DNA of 52,074 nt from Candidatus Magasanikbacteria bacterium GW2011_GWA2_56_11 (GCA_001004885.1 LCRX01000005.1:1-52074); one strand, 5' to 3'; numbered from the stretch's first letter, positions 42,702 to 51,439 are shown. Translations and numbers: made by a program. The notes: generated by a model not told the origin, from the sequence alone.

Positions 42702-43346
42702 TTATGCAGACTGTAATTGCCCGTAACGGGCCATAAAATCTTGAATTTCGGCTAGGCGGAAAAAATGAGGCCGGCCGCTTTTTTCATAAGCCTCCCGGGG
42801 ATACTTCGGAGAAACCTTCAGCACGGCGCGTATTTGCGGCCACCGGTCGCTAATCGCAGCCGTCTCTTCTATTTTGTCGTTGATAAACCACACCGGCCCC
42901 GGCGAACGGCGCGACCATAGACGCTCCATCGCCTGGGTTTTAGTTTCATCCACCGTGTACACCTCATCAAAATAATTGTAAATGCCGGAGTACCTTACCT
43001 TTTCCTCCTGGAAATCCGCCGCGCCGAGACTCAAAAGCAACAAGGGGCGGTGTTCATCCTTGATGTAACTCAAGAAATCTAAAGTATCCGGAAAAAGATA
43101 CTCCCGGCAGGTTTTGGTCAGACGCGACAAGACTTGTGCGACTTCACCGGAATCATAGCCTCGCTCTGCCAGGCAGGCTGCATGGCGCTTATCGCTGTAA
43201 CAGGCAGCGCCGGCGCAAAAGCGGGCAGCGATGTATGTTTCCCGAACCAGAGAAACAGGCACTCCCAATTGCCCCAAAGCATCTTCCCGCGCCGCGATAA
43301 AGCGCTGAGTATCCATTAAAGTATCGTCGAAATCTATTATTACCAT
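42702..43346 (-). CDS. HAD-family hydrolase
   Basis: The 214-residue protein has HAD motif I MVIIDFDDTLMDT at the start (nucleophile and acid Asp), a helical cap (about 15-95), motif II LLLLSLGAADFQ, Lys-containing ETKTQAMERL, and the motif IV region VWFINDKIEE. Typical function is phosphatase on a small metabolite. It is sandwiched between the TrmB-like regulator and a Nudix gene. Confidence 0.85.
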   Translation of the reverse strand: MVIIDFDDTLMDTQRFIAAREDALGQLGVPVSLVRETYIAARFCAGAACYSDKRHAACLAERGYDSGEVAQVLSRLTKTCREYLFPDTLDFLSYIKDEHRPLLLLSLGAADFQEEKVRYSGIYNYFDEVYTVDETKTQAMERLWSRRSPGPVWFINDKIEETAAISDRWPQIRAVLKVSPKYPREAYEKSGRPHFFRLAEIQDFMARYGQLQSA

Positions 43347-43355
43347 AGTGGGCCG

Positions 43356-44090
43356 CTAAAGACGATTCCAGAGTTCATCAAAAATCCGAGTCTGAGTCGC
43401 GCATACGCCTTCGTTCTCAATTACCACCCCGACCGGATCATTTTGGGCATTAAGGGAAATATAGGCAGTTTTGCCGGGGTAAATAATTATATATGTATCC
43501 AGGTTATCGCTGTGTGGCAGCCACTTGCGTTCATCGAGTCCGCGCAGTTCCCCACCCTCCCCGAGAGCAATAACCTTGACGCCAACGCCTTTGGCCAGAC
43601 GGACGTCGCTGAATGTCGAAAAATCGCGATAAAGATGGTCGCGTAAACGTTCCGCGGAATAAATCCGGTACCCTGTCTCCCCGTTTGCCTCGCAAGTAGA
43701 AAGAACGTCTTCCAGTATCTCTGGTAATTCGGCGGCGGAAAAATAACGAGCAACCGGACGGTTGCCGCCCCGGTTATATAGGGCTTCCAGCTCCGGCACG
43801 GCTCGATGTAGTTCGCGACCGGCCTGGCTGAGATCTGCCTCTCTCTCCCTCAATAAGGCGAGTAGCTTGCTTGGCGGCTCGGCCACAAAATGTTGACGCG
43901 ACTCTTTTTGATAAAAACTAACCAACTTCTGCTCCTCGAGCCACTTCAAACTATCATAGGTAGTACCCCGGTTGAGCGAGCAGGACTCAGCCAAAACCCG
44001 CACCGAACTCGGCCCTAACTTAAGAAGAGACAAATACACTGTGACGGCTTTGTCAGAAAAGCCTATTTTCTTTAATGTATTTAAATCCAT
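43356..44090 (-). CDS. TrmB-family transcriptional regulator
   Basis: The 244-residue protein starts with a winged helix (LKKIGFSDKAVTVYLSLLKLGPSSVRVLAE, NRGTTYDSLKWLEEQKLVSFYQK), then a coiled coil (about 75-100) and a C-terminal sensor region containing DLYRDF-like LYRDFSTFSDVRLAKGVGVKVIALG and TAYISLNAQNDPVGVVIEN. TrmB proteins of archaea and bacteria regulate sugar genes. An inverted repeat overlaps its own -10 (44102-44119), so it probably autoregulates. Confidence 0.85.
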   Translation of the reverse strand: MDLNTLKKIGFSDKAVTVYLSLLKLGPSSVRVLAESCSLNRGTTYDSLKWLEEQKLVSFYQKESRQHFVAEPPSKLLALLREREADLSQAGRELHRAVPELEALYNRGGNRPVARYFSAAELPEILEDVLSTCEANGETGYRIYSAERLRDHLYRDFSTFSDVRLAKGVGVKVIALGEGGELRGLDERKWLPHSDNLDTYIIIYPGKTAYISLNAQNDPVGVVIENEGVCATQTRIFDELWNRL

Positions 44091-44101
44091 ATTTTTAGCT
44101 T

Positions 44102-44135
44102 ATTTATGATAATATAAATAGTAAAAAACTGTCAA
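44102..44135 (-). promoter_or_regulatory. Promoter and operator-like repeat of the TrmB-like gene
   Basis: On the minus strand TTGACA (44130-44135), 17 bp, TTATCA (44107-44112). ATTTAT-GATAAT-ATAAAT (44102-44119) is a perfect inverted repeat over the -10. A second perfect pair, ACTGTC/GACAGT, flanks the -35. Confidence 0.55.
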
Positions 44136-44181
44136 GTTTAAACCGACAGTATTGTGGATAAGTTATATTTTCCCTTCTCAA

Positions 44182-44252
44182 ACCTCTCTTGACGGGCCAA
44201 AACCAAAGCCGGTCAAGAGAGGTGGGGTCGTAAGCTTAAAAGCTGAAGACCC
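44182..44252. repeat. Two consecutive hairpins between the TrmB and PfkB genes
   Basis: ACCTCTCTTGAC (44182-44193) and GTCAAGAGAGGT (44212-44223) form a perfect 12 bp stem with an 18 nt loop. Immediately after it, GGGTC-GTA-AGCTT-AA-AAGCT-GAA-GACCC (44225-44252) forms an interrupted stem. No clear T-run follows either, so they may be 3' end or processing structures of the PfkB transcript. The remaining 44253-44307 shows nothing specific. Confidence 0.5.
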
Positions 44253-44307
44253 AAAAGAGCAACCGACGGCTGAAAGGCACGATCAGCAGTGCCCACGGAA
44301 GGACGGC

Positions 44308-45351
44308 CTAGGACAAAAAATGCCTAAGCTGCGCCTCCCGTTCCTCCTGGCCAGGAATGCCGTTGACCGGTCCAACATGCTCGACGGTTCGGCCCGCGAT
44401 CCAGACCGCCATCTTCAGGCAGACTGAAAGGGGCAACAAAACCGGATGCAGGAGGTGATAGTAAACGAAAGCCGCCAGGTGGGCGTCGCCGGCGCCGCAG
44501 TCGTCTACCTGCCTGACCGGAAACGACGGCTGGAAGATCGGCTCCTGTCCCCGTTCCACAAGAACGGTGCCGTCCTTATCCAGGGTAACGATGACGATCT
44601 TGGGGCCAAGTCGGTTCAGCCCTCGAATGCGGTCGCGGTTAAGCGGACCGCCCACCAGGCGCTCCGCCTCTACGTGGTTCATCTGGAAGACAGTGGCCCG
44701 GGTGAGAAGATTGCCCAGCATCGGCCAGTACGCCGCAGACAGGAGCTCTTCGTTCGCGACGATGACCACTTCGTCGGCGTTTCCAGCGCCAACTATCATC
44801 TGCGCCAACTCCAGGTCGTGCGGACGCAGGCTGCCAAGAAGAAGGATCTTGGCTCTCGCCGAGAGGAGCTCGGCCCTGACCGTAACCGGCACCCGGTATG
44901 GTTCCCGCACGCAGAAAAGCGTGCTCCCTCTGCCCGCCGGATCGCGAACGTTCAGGGTGGTGGCCATGGCGCCGCCGCAAAAAAGATGCGGCGTAAAGCT
45001 TCGACGCCTGGCCTCGTCGATGAACATCCGCTTGTCGCTCACGCTGGCCACTGGTCCGCTCACCCCAATGCTGGTGGCACCCAGGCTCGAAAGGGCGCGC
45101 GCCCAGTTCCAGGCGCTGCCAGCGACAAAAGTGTCCGCTGCCGCCCGGTCGGCGGTCAGCACCAGGTCTTCGCCGGCGACCGGCGAAATCGTAAAGACTG
45201 TCTCCTTCCCGCCGGCGGCCGGCCGGCTAACGATGTGACGCACGTCGTTTTTTCTGCCCAACCGGCACCAGCCGGGGACAGGCGCGAGATCCGCGCTGAG
45301 CGTAGTTTCGGTGCCCACCGATGGCAGGGCAAAAACGGTAAGTTGAGACAA
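44308..45351 (-). CDS. PfkB-family carbohydrate kinase
   Basis: The 347-residue protein has a PfkB/ribokinase fold: LTVFALPSVGTETTLSAD at the start, GSAWNWARALSSLGATSIGVSG as a variant of the GGxxxN motif, VIVTLDKDGTVLVERG, and the C-terminal signature VDDCGAGDAHLAAFVYY with the catalytic Asp in GAGD. The substrate is unknown. TTG is the likely start, preceded by a strong SD (GGAGGGGG). Codon use is G/C-ending, unlike neighbours. Confidence 0.8.
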   Translation of the reverse strand: MSQLTVFALPSVGTETTLSADLAPVPGWCRLGRKNDVRHIVSRPAAGGKETVFTISPVAGEDLVLTADRAAADTFVAGSAWNWARALSSLGATSIGVSGPVASVSDKRMFIDEARRRSFTPHLFCGGAMATTLNVRDPAGRGSTLFCVREPYRVPVTVRAELLSARAKILLLGSLRPHDLELAQMIVGAGNADEVVIVANEELLSAAYWPMLGNLLTRATVFQMNHVEAERLVGGPLNRDRIRGLNRLGPKIVIVTLDKDGTVLVERGQEPIFQPSFPVRQVDDCGAGDAHLAAFVYYHLLHPVLLPLSVCLKMAVWIAGRTVEHVGPVNGIPGQEEREAQLRHFLS

Positions 45352-45389
45352 CTCGTCCCCCTCCGTCTAACCCACCTCGCCGCTCTGAT

Positions 45390-45475
45390 TTACCCTAACA
45401 ATGCCGCGCCCCTAGGTCAACGGTCGGCTGTCCACACGGCTTGCATCCGTGTTTGGTTACCAGTAACTTACCAAG
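45390..45475. promoter_or_regulatory. Divergent promoter region of the PfkB and SuhB-like genes
   Basis: Minus strand: TTGACC (45413-45418), 17 bp, TAGGGT (45390-45395), driving the PfkB gene. Plus strand: TTGCAT (45441-45446), 17 bp, TAACTT (45464-45469), for the SuhB-like gene. The palindrome GTTACCAGTAAC sits at 45456-45467, inside a longer imperfect repeat TTGG...CCAA, and overlaps the plus-strand -10. Confidence 0.45.
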
Positions 45476-45506
45476 TACGGTTCTGTAAACGACTTAAACA
45501 CTGCTT

Positions 45507-46274
45507 ATGTTAGAAACTGGCATTCAAGCGGCCCTGCAGGCCAGCAAAGTGGTGGAAGGCTACTTCGGCCATTTACCCACCGTGGGCTACAAGGACCCGC
45601 TGCACCGCGATCTGGTAACGATGGCAGACAAAAAATCCGAAGAGGTTATCAAGGAGATTATCCTATCCCATTATCCCCACCACGGCTTTTGGGGCGAAGA
45701 GAGCGGGCAGCACGGCCTATCGAACGAGTACGTCTGGATTGTCGATCCGCTGGACGGCACCACGAACTTTACTCTTGACCTGCCCCTGTATTCAGTCTCC
45801 CTGGCCCTCATGCACAAAAATGAAATCGTCCTGGGAATAGTGTACATTCCAAAAACCGAAGAGCTCTTTTACGCCGAACGCGGCCGCGGAGCCTTTGGCA
45901 ACGACAAAAAATTGGCAGTCTCAAACACCGGCAGTCTGGCGCAGGCCGCCTGCTCGGTCGAGTACTGGTCAAAAGACTACGAACATATCGAGCAGGGTCT
46001 GGCGGATTTTACCTTTTTTGCCCGGCGGACAAAAAAAATCCGCAGTCTGAGTTCCTCGATCCTCGAATTGTGTTTCGTGGCCAAAGGCAGTCTCGACTTT
46101 TGCGTGCTCGATACCTATTTTTTGGATTTGGCCGCCGCCAAACTTATTGTCGAGGAAGCCGGCGGACGGTGCACGCTCTCCGACGGACAGCCGGTAAAGC
46201 CCGGCTTCGACCGCCGGCTCATGCGCATAATCGCCTCCAACGCCGCTCTGCATCCGCAGATTGTTACTCGCTAA
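45507..46274 (+). CDS. suhB: Inositol-monophosphatase family protein (SuhB-like)
   Basis: The 255-residue protein has the family metal-binding motifs: WGEESGQH (Glu ligand), WIVDPLDGTTNFTLDLPLYSVSLAL (DPLDGT), and the C-terminal FLDLAAAKLIVEEAGGR (WD-like second Asp site). It is a Mg-dependent phosphatase of inositol phosphate, FBP, PAP or similar. It is on the plus strand, unlike its neighbours, and is closed by a shared terminator. Confidence 0.88.
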   Translation: MLETGIQAALQASKVVEGYFGHLPTVGYKDPLHRDLVTMADKKSEEVIKEIILSHYPHHGFWGEESGQHGLSNEYVWIVDPLDGTTNFTLDLPLYSVSLALMHKNEIVLGIVYIPKTEELFYAERGRGAFGNDKKLAVSNTGSLAQAACSVEYWSKDYEHIEQGLADFTFFARRTKKIRSLSSSILELCFVAKGSLDFCVLDTYFLDLAAAKLIVEEAGGRCTLSDGQPVKPGFDRRLMRIIASNAALHPQIVTR

Positions 46275-46280
46275 CCCGGC

Positions 46281-46337
46281 AAAAACAAAAACCGGGACAA
46301 CCTCCGCGTTAAAAGCGGCTGTCCCGGTTTTTGTTTT
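46281..46337. terminator. Bidirectional terminator between SuhB-like and RfaE-like genes
   Basis: ACAAAAACCGGGACA pairs with TGTCCCGGTTTTTGT, with an inner CCGC/GCGG stem. T-runs lie on both strands. The end of the kinase gene (stop at 46309-46311) lies inside the loop. Confidence 0.85.
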
Positions 46338-47382
46338 GTACTTTACATTTTGTCGCGCCACAAAGATTAATGTGGTGGGACGCGCGGCTCACGTCGCTGC
46401 GCTGGGCGACCCCGGTCCCAGGTTTGCCAACCGTGATGGCGGCAGCCTTGGTACCGGCCAGGATGGCCTCCTGGAGGGAAGCACCCATGGAGAGCCAGAC
46501 AGCGGCCGTGGCCACGAGACTGTCCCCGGCGCCGACCACGCAGACTGGATCCTGGTTCAGGGCTGGAAAGTGTTCCGGATCGCGGTCGCTGGAGTAGAGC
46601 CAGGCTCCGCCCCGGTCAGCCGTGATGAGAACATTCGTCGCGAGCTCCTGCTCGAGTATCACGCCGGCGGCGTGCATGTCCTCGTCCGAGGGAAATCCCC
46701 CGCTCTCCAGGCCCAGTGCGTAGGCTGCCTCGGCGCTGTTCAGCTTCAGCAGGGTGGAGTACACGCAGTACTCCTTGAGCCACTCCAGCGGCTGCGGATG
46801 GAAGTCCGCAATCAGGAGTGCTCCACGCCGCTCGGCCTCGCGGCCGACGGCCCGGACCAGAGACGGCGGCATGCCGCCCCGTCCGAAGTCCGCGACCACG
46901 AACACGTTCGCGCGCGGCGACTCCTGGATGCCAGCGAGCAGACGCGCCTCGACCTCCGGCCGAATAGCGCTCTCAGATCCTCGCTCGACGCTCCAGAGCT
47001 CCTGTTGGGTGTCCCCCTGAAGGAGAAGCGTCCGCCGCTTGCGCGCCATGGGACGCGACTCTGTCACCGGGTGTACACTGACACCCATGGCGTCCAGGCC
47101 GGCCAGGAACCTGGCCGCCTGCCCAGGAGCCTCTTCGGACCCGAGCGCGAAGTGGCACTCGACCGGAAAGCCTAGTCCGGACACGCACCGCGCCAGGGTG
47201 GCCACGCCACCCGGCAGCTCTATCCTCCTACCTTCCACCTCGCGCCAACGTCCGGCGCCAGGGCCATGAGGCAGCTCGCGGGAGACACGATGTCCGTCCC
47301 GCACCACTACCTCGTAGACGTCATACATAACGTCGCCAACACACAAGATGCCAATCCCCGCGGCGACAGGTGGTCTAAACAA
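46309..47382 (-). CDS. PfkB-family kinase, RfaE1/HldE-kinase-like
   Basis: The 357-residue protein resembles the kinase half of HldE: GILCVGDVMYDVYEVV at the start, ELPGGVATLARCVSGLG, VVADFGRGGMPPSLV, LKLNSAEAAYALGLE, VLITADRGGAWLY, and VVGAGDSLVATAAVWLSMG with the catalytic Asp. HldE phosphorylates heptose 7-phosphate, but the substrate here is not proven. The start is TTG behind the SD GGGAGGT. Codon use is G/C-ending. Its last codons run into the terminator hairpin. Confidence 0.78.
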   Translation of the reverse strand: MFRPPVAAGIGILCVGDVMYDVYEVVVRDGHRVSRELPHGPGAGRWREVEGRRIELPGGVATLARCVSGLGFPVECHFALGSEEAPGQAARFLAGLDAMGVSVHPVTESRPMARKRRTLLLQGDTQQELWSVERGSESAIRPEVEARLLAGIQESPRANVFVVADFGRGGMPPSLVRAVGREAERRGALLIADFHPQPLEWLKEYCVYSTLLKLNSAEAAYALGLESGGFPSDEDMHAAGVILEQELATNVLITADRGGAWLYSSDRDPEHFPALNQDPVCVVGAGDSLVATAAVWLSMGASLQEAILAGTKAAAITVGKPGTGVAQRSDVSRASHHINLCGATKCKVQNKNRDSRF

Positions 47383-47585
47383 CCGAACCTCCCTTTCGCC
47401 CGCCCTTCCCTATGCTCCCTATGCTACCACGGCCAAAGCATATTCTCAACGGTTCGTCAATACCTTTTTTGGCCTTATTTTTTGGCTTTATTTAGGAATC
47501 AGAACTGGTCTGGCCCATCGCCAGCTTTTATGCCCAGAGCAAGTGCATATTCACTGAGAAATCACGGACAAGTGCTTACCAGAAG

Positions 47586-47616
47586 CACAAAAAGCCCGCT
47601 CTCTAGAGAGCGGGCC
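47586..47616 (-). terminator. Terminator of the phosphoribosyltransferase operon
   Basis: GCCCGCTCTCT-AGAGAGCGGGC (47594-47615) is a perfect 22 bp palindrome. A-run ACAAAAA on the plus strand gives a T-tail on the minus strand. The rest of the gap 47383-47585 shows only a weak promoter-like TTGAGA-17-TAGCAT for the kinase. Confidence 0.85.
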
Positions 47617-47643
47617 AACGGATAAGCCGCTAAAAACTTACCC

Positions 47644-48165
47644 CTAACCTACTACCGCGCTTGCTTTGAGTTTTTTCCAAGGGTAAACCGGCCATTGCCG
47701 GATTTCTTGGCCGTAATAATTGGGGACAAATTCCGCCCACGGCTGCTTGTACAACACGGCGTACTTTACCTCTGCCGGGTCTTTGATCGCCAGATAGGCG
47801 CTGACCAGCTTTAGCGTCTGGCCGGAAACCACCATTTCGTCCACCACCAGCACCCTAAGCCCCTGAACGTCTTTGGACAACTCCTGCGATATCACCGGCC
47901 GCTCGCGCAAGTCCTGGTCCTGGCCGTCGCGTTGAGTCTTGGAAAAATCTACCTTGATAACGTAAAGCTGTTTGTTGCCCAGGGCGTACGATATGAGCGA
48001 GGCCGGGATGAGTCCCGAACGGGCAATGGAGATGATAACGTCCGGCTCGAACCGCTCGGCTTTCATTTGCGTGATAATATTCATGGCCGCGTCTTCCACG
48101 TCGGGCCAGGTTAGGTGCATCTCTCCTTCGCTTTGGTCATAATAACTTTGCGCGATGACGTTCAT
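47644..48165 (-). CDS. Phosphoribosyltransferase
   Basis: The 173-residue protein has the PRTase fold with PRPP loop RVLVVDEMVVSGQTLKLVSAYL, an upstream VIISIARSGLIPASLISYALG, and a C-terminal hood WAEFVPNYYGQEIRQWPVYPW. The overall pattern is like hypoxanthine/xanthine phosphoribosyltransferases (gpt/xpt type). I chose the ATG at 48165, because the longer frame starts at a TTG. It is the last gene of the glpX-aldolase-PRTase unit. Confidence 0.85.
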   Translation of the reverse strand: MNVIAQSYYDQSEGEMHLTWPDVEDAAMNIITQMKAERFEPDVIISIARSGLIPASLISYALGNKQLYVIKVDFSKTQRDGQDQDLRERPVISQELSKDVQGLRVLVVDEMVVSGQTLKLVSAYLAIKDPAEVKYAVLYKQPWAEFVPNYYGQEIRQWPVYPWKKLKASAVVG

Positions 48166-48241
48166 AGCTAATCGAAGCAATTACATTAACCCCTCCGGAA
48201 TTATTTATCCAGCGGCGATTCATTCTGAGCCAGCCTGCTGG

Positions 48242-49318
48242 CTAGGCCACTGTTACTTCCGGGCAAAGATAGACATCCTGCACGGCCTGCAGGAGCTGCA
48301 CGCCCTCGGAGAGCGGCTTCTGAAAGGCTTTGCGGCCCACTATGAGCCCCATGCCGCCGGCACGCTTGTTGATCACTGCCGTGCGTACCGCCTCCGCGAG
48401 ATCGTTTTCGCCGCTCTCGCCGCCGGAGTTGATCAGGCCGACCCGGCCCATATAGCCGTTGGCCACCTGGTAGCGGCACAGGTCAATGGGGTGCTCGCTG
48501 GCAAGCTCAGAGTACATGCGCTCGTCGTATTTGCCGAATTTCTTGTCGCCGCTGTTGAGCGCCTGGTACGCGCCGTTTTTTAGGGGCAGTTTCTGCTTCA
48601 CTATATCCGCGCCAAGAGTGGCGCCCAAGTGGTTGGCCTGGCCGGTCAGATCGGCCGCGTCGTGATAATCGCGCCCGTCCACTTTGAATCCGCTGTTGCG
48701 CAGGTAGCACCACAGCACCGTAAATAGGCCCAGGCGGTGCGCTTCGGCAAAAGCCGCGCCGACCTCTTGGATTTGGCGGCTCGACTCGGCGGAACCGAAA
48801 TAAATAGTGGCGCCGACCCCGCGGGCGCCCATATCCAAAGCTTGCTGCACGCTCGCAAACATTATCTGGTCATAGGTATTGGGGTAGCGCAAAAAGTCGT
48901 TGTGGTTCAATTTCACGATAAACGGAATTTGGTCCGCGTATTTTCTGCTCACCATGGCGAGTACGCCGAGTGTCGAGGCTACGGCATTGCAGCCGGCCTC
49001 GACGGCCAGCTTGACGATATTTTCCGGATCGAAATAATCCGGATTTTTGGCAAAACTCGCCCCGGCCGAGTGCTCTATCCCCTGGTCAACCGGCAAAATA
49101 GACACGTAGCCGGTGCCGGCCAGGCGGCCGTGATCGCGCAAAGCCTTGAGACCTTCGAGAGTCTTCGCCGAGCGGTCGGACGAATATAAAATTTCGTCGA
49201 TAAATTCCGGTCCGGGAACGTGAAGGCGCCCGCGGGAAATTTTAGGCGAGTGGAAAGCCAAAAGATTCTCGGCCTCGCCGCCCAAAATCTCTGTGATAGT
49301 GCTGTAAGTGTGGGACAT
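48242..49318 (-). CDS. fbaB: Class I fructose-bisphosphate aldolase (DhnA type)
   Basis: The 358-residue enzyme is the archaeal/DhnA-type class I aldolase. Motifs: [71 protein letters not shown] (Schiff-base Lys region), and [22 protein letters not shown]. It cleaves or forms fructose 1,6-bisphosphate. It lies 5 bp after glpX, so the two form a gluconeogenic pair. Confidence 0.92.
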   Translation of the reverse strand: MSHTYSTITEILGGEAENLLAFHSPKISRGRLHVPGPEFIDEILYSSDRSAKTLEGLKALRDHGRLAGTGYVSILPVDQGIEHSAGASFAKNPDYFDPENIVKLAVEAGCNAVASTLGVLAMVSRKYADQIPFIVKLNHNDFLRYPNTYDQIMFASVQQALDMGARGVGATIYFGSAESSRQIQEVGAAFAEAHRLGLFTVLWCYLRNSGFKVDGRDYHDAADLTGQANHLGATLGADIVKQKLPLKNGAYQALNSGDKKFGKYDERMYSELASEHPIDLCRYQVANGYMGRVGLINSGGESGENDLAEAVRTAVINKRAGGMGLIVGRKAFQKPLSEGVQLLQAVQDVYLCPEVTVA

Positions 49319-49323
49319 AAAAT

Positions 49324-50265
49324 TTATTTAATCCGATGCATAGTTTTTAAAAATCTGACGGTGCCGGTTTTGACGCGCATCACGACCGAATGCGTGAGAC
49401 AGTAACCGGGAACAAAGCGCACTCCGGGCAAAAGCGGCCCGTCAATTACGCCGGTAGCGGTGAAGGTTAAATCGTCGCCCCTGGCCAAATCATCCAGCGT
49501 CAAAATTTTTTCGCTGTCGGCTACCCCCATCTGCCGCAGCGTTTCTTTTTGAGCCTCATTTTTGGGCGCGAAAACGGCCTGTAAGTCGCCGCCCAGACAC
49601 TTTATGGCCACGCTGGCCAAAACGGCTTCGGCGCTGGCACCGATGCCCAGGAGAAGATCAATGCCGGAGTCCGCCAGCGACGGAGCGATCGCCCCGGCCA
49701 CGTCCCCGTCGGAAATGAGCCGCACCCGGGCGCCGGCGCGGCGAATTTCTTTAATCAGTTCCTCATGACGCGGACGATCGAGAACGACCACGACCATATC
49801 GGAGACATTTTTGCCCAGCCGGTCGGCCACGCGCCGGATATTATCAGCGGCTGGCGCCTGAATCTCTATAGCGCCGCGAGCGGCCGGGCCGCAGGCGATT
49901 TTGTTCATATACATGTCCGGCGCGTGCAAAAGCGAAGACTTCGCTCCGGTGGCAATCACGGAGATCGCGTTGGGGACGCCGTTAGCCACGCTATCGGTGC
50001 ACTCCAACGGGTCAACGGCGATGTCGAGCTCTACCCCCTGGCCGGTGCCGAGATTTTCGCCGACGTACAATTCCGGCGCCTCGTCCTTTTCTCCCTCGCC
50101 GATAACCACCTGCCCCTTGAAATCAATATAATTAAAACGCTCGCGCATCTCGTCCACGGCCGCTTGGTCAGCGGACTTCTTATCACCGCGTCCGATCCAC
50201 TGCGCGGCCGCGATGGCGGCGGCCTCGGTTACCCGGACAAATTCCAAAGCCAAGTTACGGTCCAT
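49324..50265 (-). CDS. glpX: Class II fructose-1,6-bisphosphatase
   Basis: The 313-residue enzyme removes the 1-phosphate of fructose 1,6-bisphosphate in gluconeogenesis. The N-terminus [41 protein letters not shown] is family-typical, then [34 protein letters not shown], and [19 protein letters not shown]. The usual VDPLEGT reads VDPLECT here. AGGAGG lies 13 bases before the ATG, and a CTG two codons earlier would be better spaced. Promoter and upstream terminator overlap. Confidence 0.93.
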   Translation of the reverse strand: MDRNLALEFVRVTEAAAIAAAQWIGRGDKKSADQAAVDEMRERFNYIDFKGQVVIGEGEKDEAPELYVGENLGTGQGVELDIAVDPLECTDSVANGVPNAISVIATGAKSSLLHAPDMYMNKIACGPAARGAIEIQAPAADNIRRVADRLGKNVSDMVVVVLDRPRHEELIKEIRRAGARVRLISDGDVAGAIAPSLADSGIDLLLGIGASAEAVLASVAIKCLGGDLQAVFAPKNEAQKETLRQMGVADSEKILTLDDLARGDDLTFTATGVIDGPLLPGVRFVPGYCLTHSVVMRVKTGTVRFLKTMHRIK

Positions 50266-50315
50266 AGTCAGTTTATGCCTCCTGATTAAAGTCCCTTAAA
50301 CCCAGGGTGCTACTT

Positions 50316-50344
50316 ATAGTACAATAAAACCGCCCCAGCAGCAA
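50316..50344 (-). promoter_or_regulatory. Promoter of the glpX-aldolase-PRTase operon
   Basis: On the minus strand TTGCTG (50339-50344), 17 bp, TACTAT (50316-50321). The -35 lies inside the terminator of the upstream acidic-protein gene, so the two signals share bases. Confidence 0.55.
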
Positions 50345-50353
50345 GCGGGGCGG
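50325..50353 (-). terminator. Terminator of the acidic-protein gene
   Basis: CCGCCCC pairs with GGGGCGG (50330-50336, 50347-50353), followed on the minus strand by TTTTATTGT. Next to it CTGTG/CACAG forms a small extra stem. Confidence 0.75.
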
Positions 50354-50398
50354 CCGGGGCTGTGCGTAAAAAAACACAGCTCAACTGAGCCAAAATTA

Positions 50399-50659
50399 TT
50401 ATTTAGTTTCCAAGTTTATGGCCATGTCCCAAATCTCGTCGGCCTCGTATCCCAGGTCTATCTCATCGGCGTGGTCGCTGTGCCACTGTTCAAAAGCCAC
50501 CCGCAACTCGTCGACGTCCGACGCGTTCTCGAGAGCGTCTTCCAAGAGAGCGTACTTCTCCTCGTGAGAACGAGCCACTTCTTCTTCCAATTCTTCAAAT
50601 AAATTGCGCATGTGGCCAAGCAGCGATTCTTTGACAGATTCGTAGCGCTCTTCGTTCAT
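50399..50659 (-). CDS. Small acidic helical protein
   Basis: The 86-residue product is rich in Glu and Asp and predicted helical throughout, with FEELEEEVARSHEEKYALLEDALENA and later GYEADEIWDMAINLETK. No family is recognised. A TTGCAG-16-TATAGT promoter (50697-50724) lies upstream and a terminator downstream, so it is a single-gene unit. The interval 50725-50820 shows no further gene. Confidence 0.7.
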   Translation of the reverse strand: MNEERYESVKESLLGHMRNLFEELEEEVARSHEEKYALLEDALENASDVDELRVAFEQWHSDHADEIDLGYEADEIWDMAINLETK

Positions 50660-50820
50660 AGGCGACGATTAGAAGTTAAGACATTAATCGAGCACACTAT
50701 AACACAAGAGTCCGCGCCTGCAAAGAATAACCTTGTGGACAACGACCAGCCCGCCACGTAATTATGCCGCTCCTGATTTCCCCGTCGGCGAGGACTTCAG
50801 GAACGGCAGCGAGGGGTGAT

Positions 50821-51411
50821 CTACCGGCCGATGGCGTACTGCGCCCACCAAGCCGCGCTGTACAACAGTGCGGCGGCCAAGCCGGCGGCGGTATCATCCA
50901 ACATGACACCCAGGGGCGTGTCTTTCAGCCGCCGCTCGATCCAGGCGATAGGCTCCGGCTTACGGATGTCAAGCAGACGAAAAACCACGAACAGACAAAC
51001 AAGGGCCGGTATGCCCTTGACCATCCGAAAGTGCTCGGAGGCGGCAAACCAATCCACGAACCAAACTGGCAGCCCGGCCAGCATCTGGCCGTGGAACTCG
51101 TCTATGTTCACCGCCCCCGTGTCGCTGCTTGTTGTTTGCCCCGTGTGCCGGAAGCCAGCCTCCGGCCACCGTCGCAGCATGTAGGCCTGGCCGCGTTTGA
51201 CCGTAACCCAGCCGACGACGAAGCTCGCCAGCGCCAACACGGCGACCACGGCCACTCCGCTGCCGTTCAGGTAGAGAAAAATCTGAACGGCCAGCGCCAG
51301 AAGCGCGCCCACCGTGCCGCCGCCGGCTCCCCGGCGGCTGAACCAGCGACCGCTGCCAAACGTGGTCGCTGCCCAGTAAGACAAAAGACCGACTTTATCG
51401 TCCCCTCGCAT
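50821..51411 (-). CDS. pgpA: PgpA-family phosphatidylglycerophosphatase
   Basis: The 196-residue protein shows the PgpA pattern: ATTFGSGRWFSRRGAGGGTVGALLAL near the N-terminus, a central NIDEFHGQMLAGLPV (Asp-Glu motif), and FVVFRLLDIRKPEPIAWIE...LGVMLDDTAAGLAAALL at the end. It has about four hydrophobic helices. PgpA dephosphorylates phosphatidylglycerophosphate. SD GGAGGGTGCG precedes the ATG, and TTGACC-17-TAGTGT (51440-51468) is a clear own promoter. Codon use is G/C-ending. Confidence 0.85.
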   Translation of the reverse strand: MRGDDKVGLLSYWAATTFGSGRWFSRRGAGGGTVGALLALAVQIFLYLNGSGVAVVAVLALASFVVGWVTVKRGQAYMLRRWPEAGFRHTGQTTSSDTGAVNIDEFHGQMLAGLPVWFVDWFAASEHFRMVKGIPALVCLFVVFRLLDIRKPEPIAWIERRLKDTPLGVMLDDTAAGLAAALLYSAAWWAQYAIGR

Positions 51412-51439
51412 CGCACCCTCCGCCGTTTACGATGGGATG

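Noticed and set aside
44446-45513. Long plus-strand frames over the two PfkB genes (also 46261-47175)
   Set aside because: High GC keeps antisense frames open; the PfkB signatures are on the minus strand.
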